Shown: positions 11,377 to 20,506 of the stretch, in pieces | How positions within the stretch are numbered: position 1 is the first letter of the stretch | Layout of the letters: each line of letters opens with the position of its first letter | Assembly (NCBI RefSeq): GCF_030269665.1 | Contig: NZ_BSTS01000017.1 | Span: 1 to 64,000, forward strand | DNA: 64,000 nt | Source of the DNA: Actinomycetospora sp. NBRC 106375 | Lineage (GTDB): Bacteria; Actinomycetota; Actinomycetes; Mycobacteriales; Pseudonocardiaceae | Reading direction: 5' to 3' | The notes under the pieces: generated by a model | Told to the model about the DNA's origin: nothing | Databases searched by the model: none | The model's input: the letters and a program-made list of their open reading frames with translations, nothing else | Made by a program: the position numbers and the translations under genes

Positions 11377-11931
11377 TCACCCCGGGCACAGCGCCACCAC
11401 GCGCCACCGCCCGGGGTCGGCCGGGCCGTCGTCGGCGCGTTCGAGTCGGGCGGCCAGCGCCCGCACGCGATCGCGTCCGTGGACGACGGCGGACACCTCC
11501 ACCGCGCGCGGGCCCAGCGCGCAGACCCGCAGGCCGCGGAGGTTCGCCGCGGCGGGTCCCGAGGACGGCGTCCGCGCGGTCGCCCGGCCCCGGGCGCCCG
11601 GCGGGCGGGCGGCCCGGGCCAGCGTCTGCAACGCCGGCCCGCTGAGCAGGGCGTCCAGGTGCCCGGGCGGGCGGCGGCCGGCGAGCACGTCCGCGACGGC
11701 GCCGAGCAGCCGGGCCGCGACCGGACGCAGCGCGGCGGCGAGCCGGTCGAGGTCCTCCTGGTCCCGGTGGGGGTCGAGGTCCGGCGCCGCCGCGGTGACG
11801 GCGGCCGGCGGGGCAGCGGGCAGGACCTCGGCCAGCGGACGCACCCGCGGCGCGGGGACGTCGCCGACCCGGCGGGCCCGGGCGGGCACAGGGGACGGCG
11901 CGGTGGCGGTGGCCGTGGCGGTGGTGCTCAC
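11377..11931 (-). CDS. Rv3235-family (DUF6459) protein
   Basis: A 184-residue protein of the actinobacterial Rv3235/DUF6459 type. The first 60 residues are Ala/Thr/Pro-rich and probably disordered. The conserved part is an alpha-helical stretch with basic segments (about 65-184), ending in an R-V-x-A-L-C-type strand (RGLRVCALGPRAVEVSAVVHGRDRVRALAARLER...RWRVVALCPG). I know no established function; homologues lie beside secA in many actinomycetes, which this copy also does (convergent, separated by a repeat). GTG 11931 (MSTTATATATAP) is the first plausible start. Family assignment is from pattern memory and neighbourhood. Confidence 0.7.
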   Translation of the reverse strand: MSTTATATATAPSPVPARARRVGDVPAPRVRPLAEVLPAAPPAAVTAAAPDLDPHRDQEDLDRLAAALRPVAARLLGAVADVLAGRRPPGHLDALLSGPALQTLARAARPPGARGRATARTPSSGPAAANLRGLRVCALGPRAVEVSAVVHGRDRVRALAARLERADDGPADPGRWRVVALCPG

Positions 11932-12061
11932 GACGTGACCTCCCGGGCAGGCTGCGGACGCGCACGCGACGCGTCCTGCGAGCGGGAGCCGGGGGAGGAC
12001 CGGTCCGCGGGGACGGCGCCGAGCGTAGGCGAGCCGTCCGACAGCCGTGGGGCGTTCCGCG

Positions 12062-12838
12062 CTACTGCTGCCGGCGGGCCAGCTCGAAGCAGGCGACCGT
12101 GGCCGCGCAGGCGGCGTTGAGCGACTCCACCCCGTCGGCCAGGGGGATCGTCACCGTGCCGTGGAGCTCGGCGCGCACGTCGTCGGTGATCCCGTCGGTC
12201 TCACCGCCGACCACGAGCGCGACCCGCCCGGGCAGCTCGGCGTCGAACAACGTGGTCCCACCGGAGCCGTCCAGCCCCAGCAGCACGAACCCCGCCTCGG
12301 CCAGGGCCGCCAGGCCGTCGGCGGCCGTGCGGGCGCGCAGCACGGGGGCGTGGAAGGCGATGCCGGCCGAGGCCTTCACCACGAGCGGGTCGATCGACGG
12401 CGCCCCGCGGCGGGGCAGCAGGACGCCCTCGAGCCCGGCGCCGGTCGCCGAGCGCAGGATCATGCCGACGTTCGCGGGGTTGGTCAGGCCGTCGAGCACG
12501 AGCACCCGGGCGTCGGCGGCATCGGGCAGCTCCTCGAGGAAGTGCTCCACGGTGCGCATCCGCGGGGCGACGACGTCGGCGAGCACCCCCTGGTCCTGCC
12601 GCCCGTTGCCCGCCAGCACCTTGACCCGCTGCGCCGACGCCCGCTGCAGCGTCAGCCCGCGGGCCCGCGCGGCCTCGGTGAAGGTCCGCACCGCGTCGCG
12701 GTCGACGCCGTCGGCGAGCACGACCTTGTCGACGGTCAGCTCCGGGTCGCCGAGCGCCTCGAGCACCGGCTTGCGCCCGTACACCGTCACGAAGGCGTCC
12801 TTGGGTGACACCGGCCGTGAGCTGGGTGAGGGCGACAT
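12062..12838 (-). CDS. SpoU/TrmH-family RNA 2'-O-ribose methyltransferase
   Basis: A 258-residue SPOUT methyltransferase transferring a methyl group from SAM to a ribose in rRNA or tRNA. An N-terminal substrate-binding domain (about residues 12-95, VYGRKPVLEALGDPEL...) resembles that of 23S rRNA Gm2251 methyltransferase RlmB. The three SpoU motifs are all present: LTNPANVGMILRSA (1), VALVVGGETDGI (2) and VTIPLADGVESLNAACAA (3). The exact nucleotide target cannot be read from the sequence. The start ATG 12838 lies 66 nt from the divergent acyltransferase ATG 12905, so the two share a promoter region. Confidence 0.85.
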   Translation of the reverse strand: MSPSPSSRPVSPKDAFVTVYGRKPVLEALGDPELTVDKVVLADGVDRDAVRTFTEAARARGLTLQRASAQRVKVLAGNGRQDQGVLADVVAPRMRTVEHFLEELPDAADARVLVLDGLTNPANVGMILRSATGAGLEGVLLPRRGAPSIDPLVVKASAGIAFHAPVLRARTAADGLAALAEAGFVLLGLDGSGGTTLFDAELPGRVALVVGGETDGITDDVRAELHGTVTIPLADGVESLNAACAATVACFELARRQQ

Positions 12839-12904
12839 CACGACCAGCCTGGCAGACGCCCCGACGCCCGGCCCGGCACCCGGCCCTGTGCGACGATCGC
12901 GCCC

Positions 12905-14320
12905 ATGCCGGACCGCCTGTCGGCGCTGGACGCCTCCTTCCTCTACATGGACCAGCCGACGACCCCGATGCACGTGGGGAGCGTGTCCGTCTTCCGCAAG
13001 CCGCGGAACGGCTTCGACTACGACGGCCTCGTCGACCTCATCTCCAGCCGCATCGGCCTGGTGCCCCGCTACCGCCAGAAGATCCGCGAGGTACCCGGCC
13101 GCATGGCCCGGCCGGTGTGGATCGACGACGTCGACTTCGACGTCACCTACCACGTGCGCCGTTCCGCGCTGCCCGCGCCGGGCACCGAGCGGGCGCTGTG
13201 CGAGCTCGTCGCCCGGCTGATGTCCCGCCCGCTCGACCACACCCGTCCGTTGTGGGAGATGTACCTGGTCGACGGGCTGTCCGGCGGGCGGGTCGCCCTC
13301 GTCACGAAGACCCACCAGGCGATGGTCGACGGGGTCGCGTCGATCGACATCGGCCAGGTCGTGCTCGACGACACCGCCTCCGGCGCCCCGGCCAACGAGG
13401 AGGAGTGGATCGCCCGCCAGGAGCCGTCGGCCTGGCGTCTGGTCTACGACGCCGTCGGCGAGGCGGTGGCGCGGCCCGGCAACGCCGTCGAGGCGGCCCG
13501 TGACGCCGTGCGCGACGCGGCCGACACCGTCACCAAGGTCGCGGGCGTGGCCGGCGGGCTGTTCTCCGCCGTGCGCACCGCGGTGCGGCCCGCCCCGGTG
13601 AGCCCGCTGAACGTGCCGATCTCCACCCAGCGGCGCTTCTCGATGGCCCGCACCGACCTCGAGGACTACCGCGCGGTGCGGCGCGCCCACGGCGGGACGA
13701 TCAACGACGTCGTGCTGGCCGTCATCGCCGGGGCGCTGCGCAACTGGCTGCTCTCCCGCGGGGCGTCGGTGTCCCCGACGACGACGATGCGCGCGATGGT
13801 GCCGCTGTCGGTGCGCGGGGACGCCGAGACGACGGGCTCGCTCGCCGGCGCCGGGCTGCTCGGCAACCAGATCGCGTCGTTCCTCGTCGACCTGCCCGTC
13901 GGCGAGCCGAACCCCGTCCTGCGGATGCACCACGTGGCGCACGCGATGCGGGAGCACAAGGAGTCGGGCCAGTCGGTGGGGGCGAACGCGCTGGTGCGGG
14001 TCGGCGGGTTCGCGCCCCCGACGCTGCACGCGCTGGGCGCCCGGGCGGCGAACGGGTTCGCCCGCCGGCTGTTCAACCTCGTCGTCTCCAACGTCCCCGG
14101 CCCGCAGCACGCCCTCTACGCGGCCGGCGCGAAGATGCTCGAGATGTACCCCGTCGTGCCGCTGGCGAAGGGGCAGTCGCTGGCCGTGGGTCTGACGTCG
14201 TACGACGGCGGGGTGTTCTACGGGTTCAACGCCGACCGCGACTCGATGGCCGACGTCGACGAGCTCGGCGAGCTGATCGCGGAGTCGCTGGCGGAGCTGC
14301 GCGCGACGGTGCCGCGGTGA
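12905..14320 (+). CDS. wax ester synthase/diacylglycerol O-acyltransferase (WS/DGAT)
   Basis: A 471-residue bifunctional acyltransferase that makes triacylglycerol or wax ester from acyl-CoA at the inner membrane face. The opening MPDRLSALDASFLYMDQPTTPMH is typical of the family. The catalytic motif, normally HHxxxDG, reads HQAMVDG, keeping the second-position-independent Asp-Gly but replacing the second His by Gln. NDVVLAVIAGALRNWL and NLVVSNVPGP are the conserved downstream blocks. Two GGxFSAV...-type helices separate the halves. The Rv3234c/tgs3 gene sits at the equivalent place in M. tuberculosis, as I recall. ATG 12905 starts right after the divergent promoter region. The specific product lipid is unknown. 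Confidence 0.88.
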   Translation: MPDRLSALDASFLYMDQPTTPMHVGSVSVFRKPRNGFDYDGLVDLISSRIGLVPRYRQKIREVPGRMARPVWIDDVDFDVTYHVRRSALPAPGTERALCELVARLMSRPLDHTRPLWEMYLVDGLSGGRVALVTKTHQAMVDGVASIDIGQVVLDDTASGAPANEEEWIARQEPSAWRLVYDAVGEAVARPGNAVEAARDAVRDAADTVTKVAGVAGGLFSAVRTAVRPAPVSPLNVPISTQRRFSMARTDLEDYRAVRRAHGGTINDVVLAVIAGALRNWLLSRGASVSPTTTMRAMVPLSVRGDAETTGSLAGAGLLGNQIASFLVDLPVGEPNPVLRMHHVAHAMREHKESGQSVGANALVRVGGFAPPTLHALGARAANGFARRLFNLVVSNVPGPQHALYAAGAKMLEMYPVVPLAKGQSLAVGLTSYDGGVFYGFNADRDSMADVDELGELIAESLAELRATVPR

Positions 14321-14339
14321 GCGCTCCCGTGGCGGCCCC

Positions 14340-15296
14340 GTGAGCTTCGGTCTCGTCCTCGGGACGGGCGGGCAGCTGGGCTACGCCTGGACCGTCGCGG
14401 CGCTGACCACCTGGGAGCAGGCGACGGGAAGGGACGCGCGGGAGGCCGACGCGCTGGTCGGGACGTCGGCGGGCTCGGTCGTCGCGGCGGCGCTGGCCAG
14501 CGGGGTCCCGGCCTCCGACATGCTCGCCCAGCTGCTCGATCCCCCGCCGGCGCCGTCCCGCCCGCGGGGTGCGCCGCGCTCGACCGCCCGTCGCGGGCTG
14601 CCGCCGGTGCCGCGGGTCGGTCCGGGGTCGTTGCGGCTGCTGGGTGAGATCGCCCGGCGTCCCCGCCGCTTCCCCCCGCTGGCGTTCGGGGCGGCGCTGC
14701 TGCCGACCGGGCGCGGCGACACCACCGGCCTGCGGCGGTGGGCGACGAAGTGGGCGAGCGAGACCTGGCCCGAGTACCCGCAGGTGCGGATCGTCGCGAT
14801 GGACTACGACACCGGCGCCCGCGTGCCCTTCGGTCGCCCCGGCGCGCCGACCGCGTCGATGGCCGAGGCGGCGACGGCGTCGTGCGCGGTGCCGGGGTGG
14901 TTCTCGCCGGTGGAGATCGGCGGGCACCGCTACGTCGACGGCGGGGTCTGCTCGGCGACGTCGGCCGACCTGCTGCTCGACCCCGACATGCCCCCCGTGG
15001 ACGAGGCGCTCGTCCTCGTCCCCCTGGCCCGGACGGGGCCGACACCGGCGGTGTGGTCGGATCCCGTCGCGGCCACCGACGGGTGGCTGCGCGGGCTGAT
15101 CGGAGGGCGCTCCGGCTACGAGGTCACGCGCGTGCGCGAGGCGGGCGTCGCCGTCACCGAGCACGCCCCGGACCCCGAGGACCGGGCCGTGACCGGCTGG
15201 AACGTCATGGACCCCCGCAAGCAGGCCGAGGTCGCCGAGGTCGCGCTGCGGACGACGGCGGCCCGCTGGCGGCGGGAGAGAACGGGAGAGCGGTGA
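14340..15296 (+). CDS. patatin-like phospholipase
   Basis: A 318-residue patatin-like serine lipase. Near the N-terminus GLVLGTGGQLGYAW supplies the oxyanion hole (GxGGxxG), LVGTSAGSVVAAAL holds the nucleophile in GTSAG, and YVDGGVCS at about residue 200 gives the catalytic Asp of the DGG dyad, so all catalytic elements are present. It probably hydrolyses acyl-lipids in the cytosol or at the membrane; there is no signal peptide. It starts 20 nt after the acyltransferase gene, suggesting a lipid-turnover pair, and its stop overlaps the next gene in GTGA (15293-15296). GTG 14340 was taken because it gives the family's short N-terminus. Confidence 0.88.
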   Translation: MSFGLVLGTGGQLGYAWTVAALTTWEQATGRDAREADALVGTSAGSVVAAALASGVPASDMLAQLLDPPPAPSRPRGAPRSTARRGLPPVPRVGPGSLRLLGEIARRPRRFPPLAFGAALLPTGRGDTTGLRRWATKWASETWPEYPQVRIVAMDYDTGARVPFGRPGAPTASMAEAATASCAVPGWFSPVEIGGHRYVDGGVCSATSADLLLDPDMPPVDEALVLVPLARTGPTPAVWSDPVAATDGWLRGLIGGRSGYEVTRVREAGVAVTEHAPDPEDRAVTGWNVMDPRKQAEVAEVALRTTAARWRRERTGER

Positions 15297-15796
15297 GGAT
15301 CTACGTCCCGGCCACCGTGGCCGGTCTGCGCAGGCTGCTCGACACCGAGCAGCTGCAGCCCCTGTCGGGCACCGCGTTCGCGCTCACCCCGCGGTTGCGC
15401 GAGGCGTACGTCGCGGGCGACGACGAGGAGCTCGAGTACGTGGCGATGTCCGAGGCGGCCCGCGCGTCGCTGCGCCTGCTCGCGACCGAGCTCGCCGACG
15501 ATCCCGGGGCCCCGCCGCGTCGCGCGGTCGTCAGCGCGGACGTCGACGACGTGACGCTGCGTCCCGACCTCGACGACGCCGTCGTGCGCGTCGGCGGCCC
15601 GGTGCCGATCTCGCGGCTCGCCGCCGTCCACCTCGACCTGGAGGAGGCGGGGGACGCGGTGCGGGCGGCCGCGGCCGTGGTGGACGCGGCCGATCTCGGC
15701 GACCCCGACGCCGAGTTCACGCTCGGCGAGGCCGAGGACCACGAGCTCGCCTGGTACGGCGTCCAGGAACTGCCGTTCGTGCTGGAGCTCCTGTAG
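15293..15796 (+). CDS. DUF6912-like conserved hypothetical protein
   Basis: A 167-residue soluble protein starting at GTG 15293, which overlaps the patatin stop. It begins RIYVPATVAGLRRLLD, contains AFALTPRLREAY and ends WYGVQELPFVLELL, which I associate with the actinobacterial DUF6912 family. No catalytic motif, membrane segment or metal site is recognisable. Homologues are conserved across Actinobacteria but uncharacterised. The overlap implies co-translation with the patatin gene; whether the two cooperate is unknown. Confidence 0.7.
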   Translation: MRIYVPATVAGLRRLLDTEQLQPLSGTAFALTPRLREAYVAGDDEELEYVAMSEAARASLRLLATELADDPGAPPRRAVVSADVDDVTLRPDLDDAVVRVGGPVPISRLAAVHLDLEEAGDAVRAAAAVVDAADLGDPDAEFTLGEAEDHELAWYGVQELPFVLELL

Positions 15797-15865
15797 TCGC
15801 GTCTCATACCTGAGGGGGAGACGGATCCGGTCCCTCGGACCGATTCGGATGTCGGACGGGGTCCC

Positions 15866-15871
15866 TAGCGT
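15866..15871 (+). promoter_or_regulatory. -10 element TAGCGT for the 15880 gene
   Basis: TAGCGT ends 8 nt before ATG 15880, with no Shine-Dalgarno sequence between, which suggests a leaderless transcript starting at or next to the ATG. Confidence 0.4.
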
Positions 15872-15879
15872 CGTCGGAC

Positions 15880-16614
15880 ATGAGCCACGCGCCGATCTCC
15901 GTTCCCGCGTCCGCCGGTGCGACGCCCGAGGCGCCCTCCGTCCGGCCCACCGGCAGGGAGCCGGGGGTGGCCTCCACGGCGGGGTCCGGTGCGGCCCCTT
16001 CCGTCCCCGCGGCGCGGCGGCCGCACTCCGGCGGTCGGGCCGAAGCCTCCGATCGCGCAGCGGTGAGCGGGGCCCGGGGCCGTCGCGTGCGGCAGGGTGC
16101 CGGGCGCCGTCTGGCGTACGGCCTCGGGCTGCTCCCGGCCGCGGCCGGCGAGCTGGTGGGGGTCGCGGTGAGCGGCCCGCTGGGCGGGGTCGACACCGCG
16201 CGGCGACATCTCGCGTGCGGGGGTGTCACGTCCGATCTCGACGATCGTGCGCCCGGCCCGCGGGTCCTGCTCCACGGCGTGCTCAGCGCCGTCCTGGGCG
16301 GGCTGTTCTGGTGGCTGGCGTGGATGGCGCTGCTGGCCACCGCGCGCGGCCCGTTCTACGGGTTCGTCGTCGCGGGGCCGTACGACGATGCCTGGGGCGG
16401 CCCGAACCTCGTGGGCGCGTGGGCCGCGCACGCGTGGGTGTGGGTCGGGACGCTGGTGGTGCTCGCGGTGGTCTGGTGGGCGCTGGGCGCGCTGCAGATC
16501 CGTCTCACCGAGCACCTGCTCGGTGGTCGCCGCCGCCCCTGGGTCGTGCCGGTGACGGTGCCGGTGGTCCTGGGTTTCGGGCTGCTCGTCGCGGCGTGGG
16601 TGCAGCAGATCTGA
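15880..16614 (+). CDS. integral membrane protein, function unknown
   Basis: A 244-residue protein with a Pro/Ala/Arg-rich N-terminal region of about 75 residues, then four likely membrane segments: LAYGLGLLPAAAGELVGVAV (about 84-104), VLSAVLGGLFWWLAWMALLA (about 135-155), WVWVGTLVVLAVVWWALGAL (about 185-207) and VVPVTVPVVLGFGLLVAAWV (about 220-241). The loop GPYDDAWGGPNLVGAW resembles segments of actinobacterial sensor-domain membrane proteins, but no kinase domain is attached. I do not recognise a function. It stands alone, with its own -10 element and no coupling to its neighbours. Confidence 0.65.
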   Translation: MSHAPISVPASAGATPEAPSVRPTGREPGVASTAGSGAAPSVPAARRPHSGGRAEASDRAAVSGARGRRVRQGAGRRLAYGLGLLPAAAGELVGVAVSGPLGGVDTARRHLACGGVTSDLDDRAPGPRVLLHGVLSAVLGGLFWWLAWMALLATARGPFYGFVVAGPYDDAWGGPNLVGAWAAHAWVWVGTLVVLAVVWWALGALQIRLTEHLLGGRRRPWVVPVTVPVVLGFGLLVAAWVQQI

Positions 16615-16661
16615 GGGGGTTCTCGGGAACGGCACCGGGTTGTCGGGGGGCGGCGCTAGAG

Positions 16662-16677
16662 TCGAACACGTGTTCGA
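16662..16677. promoter_or_regulatory. LexA SOS box TCGAAC-ACGT-GTTCGA
   Basis: The sequence matches the actinobacterial LexA consensus TCGAAC-N4-GTTCGA exactly and lies within an 18-bp perfect palindrome (16661-16678). A -10-like TAGAGT at 16657-16662 abuts it, and the proposed GTG start 16670 is inside the box. LexA bound here would cover the transcription and translation start. The M. tuberculosis 13E12 genes, which belong to the same DUF222/HNH family, are known SOS-regulated genes. Confidence 0.85.
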
Positions 16678-18850
16678 CACAGCGTTCCAGGAGGTGCCGG
16701 CGGGGCTCGAGGAGACCCCCGCAGGCGCCGCGCTGAGTGCTGTTCTCGAGCGGCTCGATCCCGAGCGCGTCAGCCCCTACGACACGATGCGCGTGCTGGC
16801 CGCGCAGCGCCGCCAGCTGGCCCACCAGCAGGCCCGGTTCCACGTCTGCGCCCGCGAGGCCGCGCTCGCCGACCCGTCGGAGCCCGGCGGCCGCGCCGAG
16901 CGGGACGACCAGGAAGGCGACGAGCTGCGGCTCGTGCTGACGGCCTCGCGCACCGCGGTGTCCCGGATCCTCGACCTCGCCGACGCCGCGGCCCGTCACC
17001 CGAGGCTGGGCGCGGCATGGGAAGCCGGGGAGATCGACGAGCAACGGGTGGCGATCCTGGTGCGCTGGACCGCGGCCCTCTCCGCGGAGCACGCCGCCGC
17101 GGTGATCGATCGCCTGGTCGGCGAGGCCGCCGGGCTCACGCCGTCCCGCCTGATCGACCGCATCCAGACGCTGGCCAAGCACCTCGACACGGAGTGGGCG
17201 GAGAAGATCTACCGGGCGCACCGTCGCCAGCGTCGGGTCGTGGCCCGCTGTACCGACGCCGGCACCGTCAACCTCTCCGCGCTCGACCTGCCGTTCGAGG
17301 GCGGGGTGCGTTCCGCGCGGCGGCTCAACGCCCTCGCCGCCCGGGCCCAGGCGTCCGGACGGACGGGACTGATCGACACCATCCGCGCCGACGTCATCCT
17401 CGCCGCGTTCCACCCCGACAACGAGGGTGCCTCCGACGCCGAGATCGTGGCGGCCGTCGTCGCGATGGCCGAGGACGACGACCCCCAGCCCCGTCGCACG
17501 CCCGAGCCCGCCGACGCGCCCCCGGAGGACGCGCCCGGCGAGAGCGCGCCTGCAGACGACGCGGCGGGTGGCGGCGCGGCGGGTGGCGGCGCGGCCGGTG
17601 GCGGCTCGGTCGGTGACGACGCAGCCGGTGGTGGGGATGACGACGCAGCCGGTGGTGGGGATGGTGACGAGGCCGCCGGCGACGGCGCGGTGGGTGACGA
17701 GCCCGTCGACGACGAGCCGGCCGCGACGCAGGGCACGGGTCCTGACGAGACCGGTGCCCGCGACCCCGGTGGTGCGGGGCAGCGGCGGCCGACGCGGCAG
17801 TCGCGGTTCGAGCTGCGGGTGGGGCTGGGCACGCTGCTCGAGCTCGACGAGCGGCCCGCGCGCATGCCGGGGTGGGGTGTGATCACCGCCGGGGTGGCCC
17901 GCGAGCTCGCCGCGGCGTACGCCGACGCCGAGTGGCGGGTCGTGGTGAGCGACGACGAGGGCGTGCTCGTCGCCGCTCTGGTGACCCGCCGCCGTCCCTC
18001 GTCTACGGGCACGACGCCGCAGGAGCCCGCCGTCCCGGGCGCTCCGCGACCCGTGGTCGAGCTCCACGTCACCGAGGCCTTCCTCGACTCCCTCCATCCC
18101 GCCGATCACCCGGAGTGGGCGCGACTGCTCGTCGACCTGGAGCACCAGCTCGCCCAGTGGCGCACCGCCCGCGCGGAGGACGACGCCGCCCGCGATGCCG
18201 AGGAACGCGCCGCCCGTGAGGCCGAGGGACGCGCGCGGCACGGGCGTACGGCCCGCGACGACGCGCGGCCGGACCCGTTCGCAGGACCGCTGGATGCCCT
18301 CCGGTGGTCGCAGAAGGCGGTGCGCCGGCGGGCCCGGGCGCGGGAGGCGCTCGCCCGCTTCCCGTCCGCCGCGCTGCGGCGATGGATCACGTCGCGCGAC
18401 CGGTCGTGCGTGTTCCCCACCTGCGGGACCTCGGCCCTCGAGGCGGAGATCGACCACACCCTCGCGGTCGTGGATCGCGGGCTCACGGTCGACAGGAACC
18501 TCGGCCCCGCGTGCGGTCATGACCACGACCTCAAGGACCAGGGCTGGACGCTGACCCAACCGCGACCCGGCTGGTTCCTCTGGCTCAGCCCGAGCGGGCA
18601 CACGTACGAACGACCACCCCGACCCGTCCTGGACGATCTCCCCGACTGCGCCCCGCCCGCCGTGCGCTCGAGCGCGGAGCCGGACGAGTACGCGACCGAC
18701 GGCCCGGTCTGGGCCACCGAACACCGGCGTCACCGAAGGCCGCCGGGCACAGCCTCGCCCACCGGGACCGCGAGGGTCTCGCGCGCCGGCACGGCGGGAG
18801 AGGCACCGGGCCGGCCGCCGCCGGACGACCCGGACCCGCCACCGTTCTGA
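16670..18850 (+). CDS. DUF222/HNH endonuclease-domain protein (13E12 family), SOS-controlled
   Basis: A 726-residue protein of the actinobacterial 13E12/DUF222 family. The DUF222 helical region covers about residues 20-240 (RRQLAHQQARFHVCAREA...). A Gly/Ala/Asp-rich low-complexity insert lies at about 290-350. The C-terminal HNH domain has RDRSCVFPTCGT, EIDHTLAVVDRG and DRNLGPACGHDHDLK, giving the zinc cysteines and the catalytic His. The biological substrate of these proteins is unknown; they often spread in multiple copies. GTG 16670 was chosen over an in-frame TTG at 16640 because of the leaderless -10 spacing and the position of the LexA box. A 91-bp gap separates its stop from the convergent monooxygenase gene. 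Confidence 0.88.
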   Translation: MFDTAFQEVPAGLEETPAGAALSAVLERLDPERVSPYDTMRVLAAQRRQLAHQQARFHVCAREAALADPSEPGGRAERDDQEGDELRLVLTASRTAVSRILDLADAAARHPRLGAAWEAGEIDEQRVAILVRWTAALSAEHAAAVIDRLVGEAAGLTPSRLIDRIQTLAKHLDTEWAEKIYRAHRRQRRVVARCTDAGTVNLSALDLPFEGGVRSARRLNALAARAQASGRTGLIDTIRADVILAAFHPDNEGASDAEIVAAVVAMAEDDDPQPRRTPEPADAPPEDAPGESAPADDAAGGGAAGGGAAGGGSVGDDAAGGGDDDAAGGGDGDEAAGDGAVGDEPVDDEPAATQGTGPDETGARDPGGAGQRRPTRQSRFELRVGLGTLLELDERPARMPGWGVITAGVARELAAAYADAEWRVVVSDDEGVLVAALVTRRRPSSTGTTPQEPAVPGAPRPVVELHVTEAFLDSLHPADHPEWARLLVDLEHQLAQWRTARAEDDAARDAEERAAREAEGRARHGRTARDDARPDPFAGPLDALRWSQKAVRRRARAREALARFPSAALRRWITSRDRSCVFPTCGTSALEAEIDHTLAVVDRGLTVDRNLGPACGHDHDLKDQGWTLTQPRPGWFLWLSPSGHTYERPPRPVLDDLPDCAPPAVRSSAEPDEYATDGPVWATEHRRHRRPPGTASPTGTARVSRAGTAGEAPGRPPPDDPDPPPF

Positions 18851-18858
18851 CACTCGCT

Positions 18859-18879
18859 CTCGGCCCGGTACCGGCCGAG
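18859..18879. terminator. convergent hairpin terminator candidate
   Basis: CTCGGCC (18859-18865) pairs with GGCCGAG (18873-18879) around CGGTACC. It lies between the convergent HNH and monooxygenase genes, 9 nt after the HNH stop. The stem is short and there is no U-tract. Confidence 0.4.
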
Positions 18880-18940
18880 CGCGCCGATGGCGGGTGACCC
18901 GGATCTCCGGCCCGCGCGAGCCCCCGGCGAGCCCCGCGCC

Positions 18941-20424
18941 TCACGAGTACCGCAGCGAGCCGTCCTCCAGATCGACGTCGGGGAGGACGTGCTGTTCCTC
19001 GTCGTGCTCGAGCATGTGGTTCCACGGCGGGCGGTCGCCCTGGCGGTAGAGCAGGTGCAGGGAGCGCGTGATGTAGCCGGGTTGAAGTTCGCCGGGTCCG
19101 ACCACGGCAGCAGCGCCATGTCGGCGTCCTGCGCGCGCAGGGTCGGGGTCACCGTGGTCGCACCGCGCTCGCGCAGGTGGGCGAGCAGGCGACAGACGAC
19201 GTCGGCGACGAGATCCACCCGCAGCGTCCAGCTGTGGCGCAGGTAGCCGAACACGTAGGCCATGTTCGGCACCCCGGAGAGCATCAGCCCGCGCCAGGTG
19301 ACGCGGTCGGCGACGTCGACCGGCTCGCCGTCCACGCTCAGGGCGACGTCGCCGAACACCGCGAGGTTGAAGCCGGTGGCGCTCACGACGACGTCGGCCG
19401 GCAGCTCCTCGCCGGAGCGCAGCCGGATGCCGTGCTCGGTGAAGGTCTCGACGGTGTCGGTGACGATGGAGGCCTTCTTCTCGCGCAGGGCGGCGAAGAG
19501 GTCGCCGTCCGGGACGATGCAGACCCGTTGCTGCCACGGCCGGTAGCGCGGCGTGAGGTGCTGCTCGACGTCGAAGTCCTCCGGGAGCAGGGGCCGCACG
19601 TTCTCCAGCAGGTAGTCGTGCACGAGCTGCGGGTCCTCCAGCGCCGTGCGCGCCAGCCACTGGGTCTGGCTGACGAACTGGCGGCGCAGGATCTCCGAGG
19701 TCCACGCGCGGGGGATGTCGAGGGCCTCGAGCGTCGTCCCGAGCTCGGTGACCGTCGGCTTCGCGATGTAGTACGACGGCGAGCGCTGCAGCATCGTCAC
19801 GTGCGCGGCCTGCTCGGCGATCGCCGGGATCAGCGTCGCGGCGGTCGACCCCGAGCCGATGACCACGACCCGCCGGCCGGTGAGGTCGAGGTCCTCGGGC
19901 CAGCTCATCGGGTGGACGATCCGGCCGGCGAAGCGCTCGGTGCCCGGCCACTCGGGCCGGTAGGGGTCGCCGTGGCGGTAGTAGCCCGCGCACATCCAGA
20001 GGAAGCCGGTGGTGAAGCGCAGGTCCTCGCCCGTGTCGTCCCGGGTGACGTCGACGGTCCAGCACCGGTCCGCGCTCGACCAGTGGGCCGCGGTCACGCG
20101 GTGCCGCGGGCGCAGGTGCGGACCGAGACCGTCCTCGGCGACGACCTCGTCGAGATAGCGGAGGATCTTGTCGCCGGACGCGATCGACGGACCGTGCCAC
20201 GGCTTGAACCGGTAGGCGTAGGTGTAGAGGTCGCTGTCGGAGCGCACACCCGGGAAGCGCTGGGTCCACCAGGTGCCGCCGTGCCGCTCCTGGGCGTCGA
20301 GCACGACGACGCTGTGGTCTCCGAAGTGTTCCCGCAGGTGGTGCGCCGCCCCGATCCCGGACACGCCGGCTCCGACGATCAGGACGTCGACGTGCCCGGC
20401 CTCGCTCCTGCTCCCGTCGCCCAT
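18941..20424 (-). pseudogene. flavin-containing Baeyer-Villiger-type monooxygenase with a 1-bp frameshift
   Basis: Resembles NADPH/FAD-dependent monooxygenases that convert ketones to esters. The main frame starts at ATG 20424 after AGGAGG and has the FAD fingerprint VLIVGAGVSGIGAAHHL, the Baeyer-Villiger fingerprint FAGRIVHPMSWPED and an NADPH Rossmann motif VVVIGSGSTAAT. Near the 3' end, after DPANFNP, the frame is lost; the expected tail (GYITRSLHLLYRQGDRPPWNH, ending SLRYS at 18941) continues in the next frame. One extra G at about 19078-19083 would restore a 494-residue protein. Either the gene is recently broken or the assembly lost a base in the GC run. Only the last 45 or so residues are affected. 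Confidence 0.8.
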
Positions 20425-20506
20425 GGCGCGGACCTCCTGTCGCCACGCCCAATGTAGGAACGCCCGCGGCACCGCACCATGGCCGCCCGGGACGGAAAGG
20501 CGCCGG

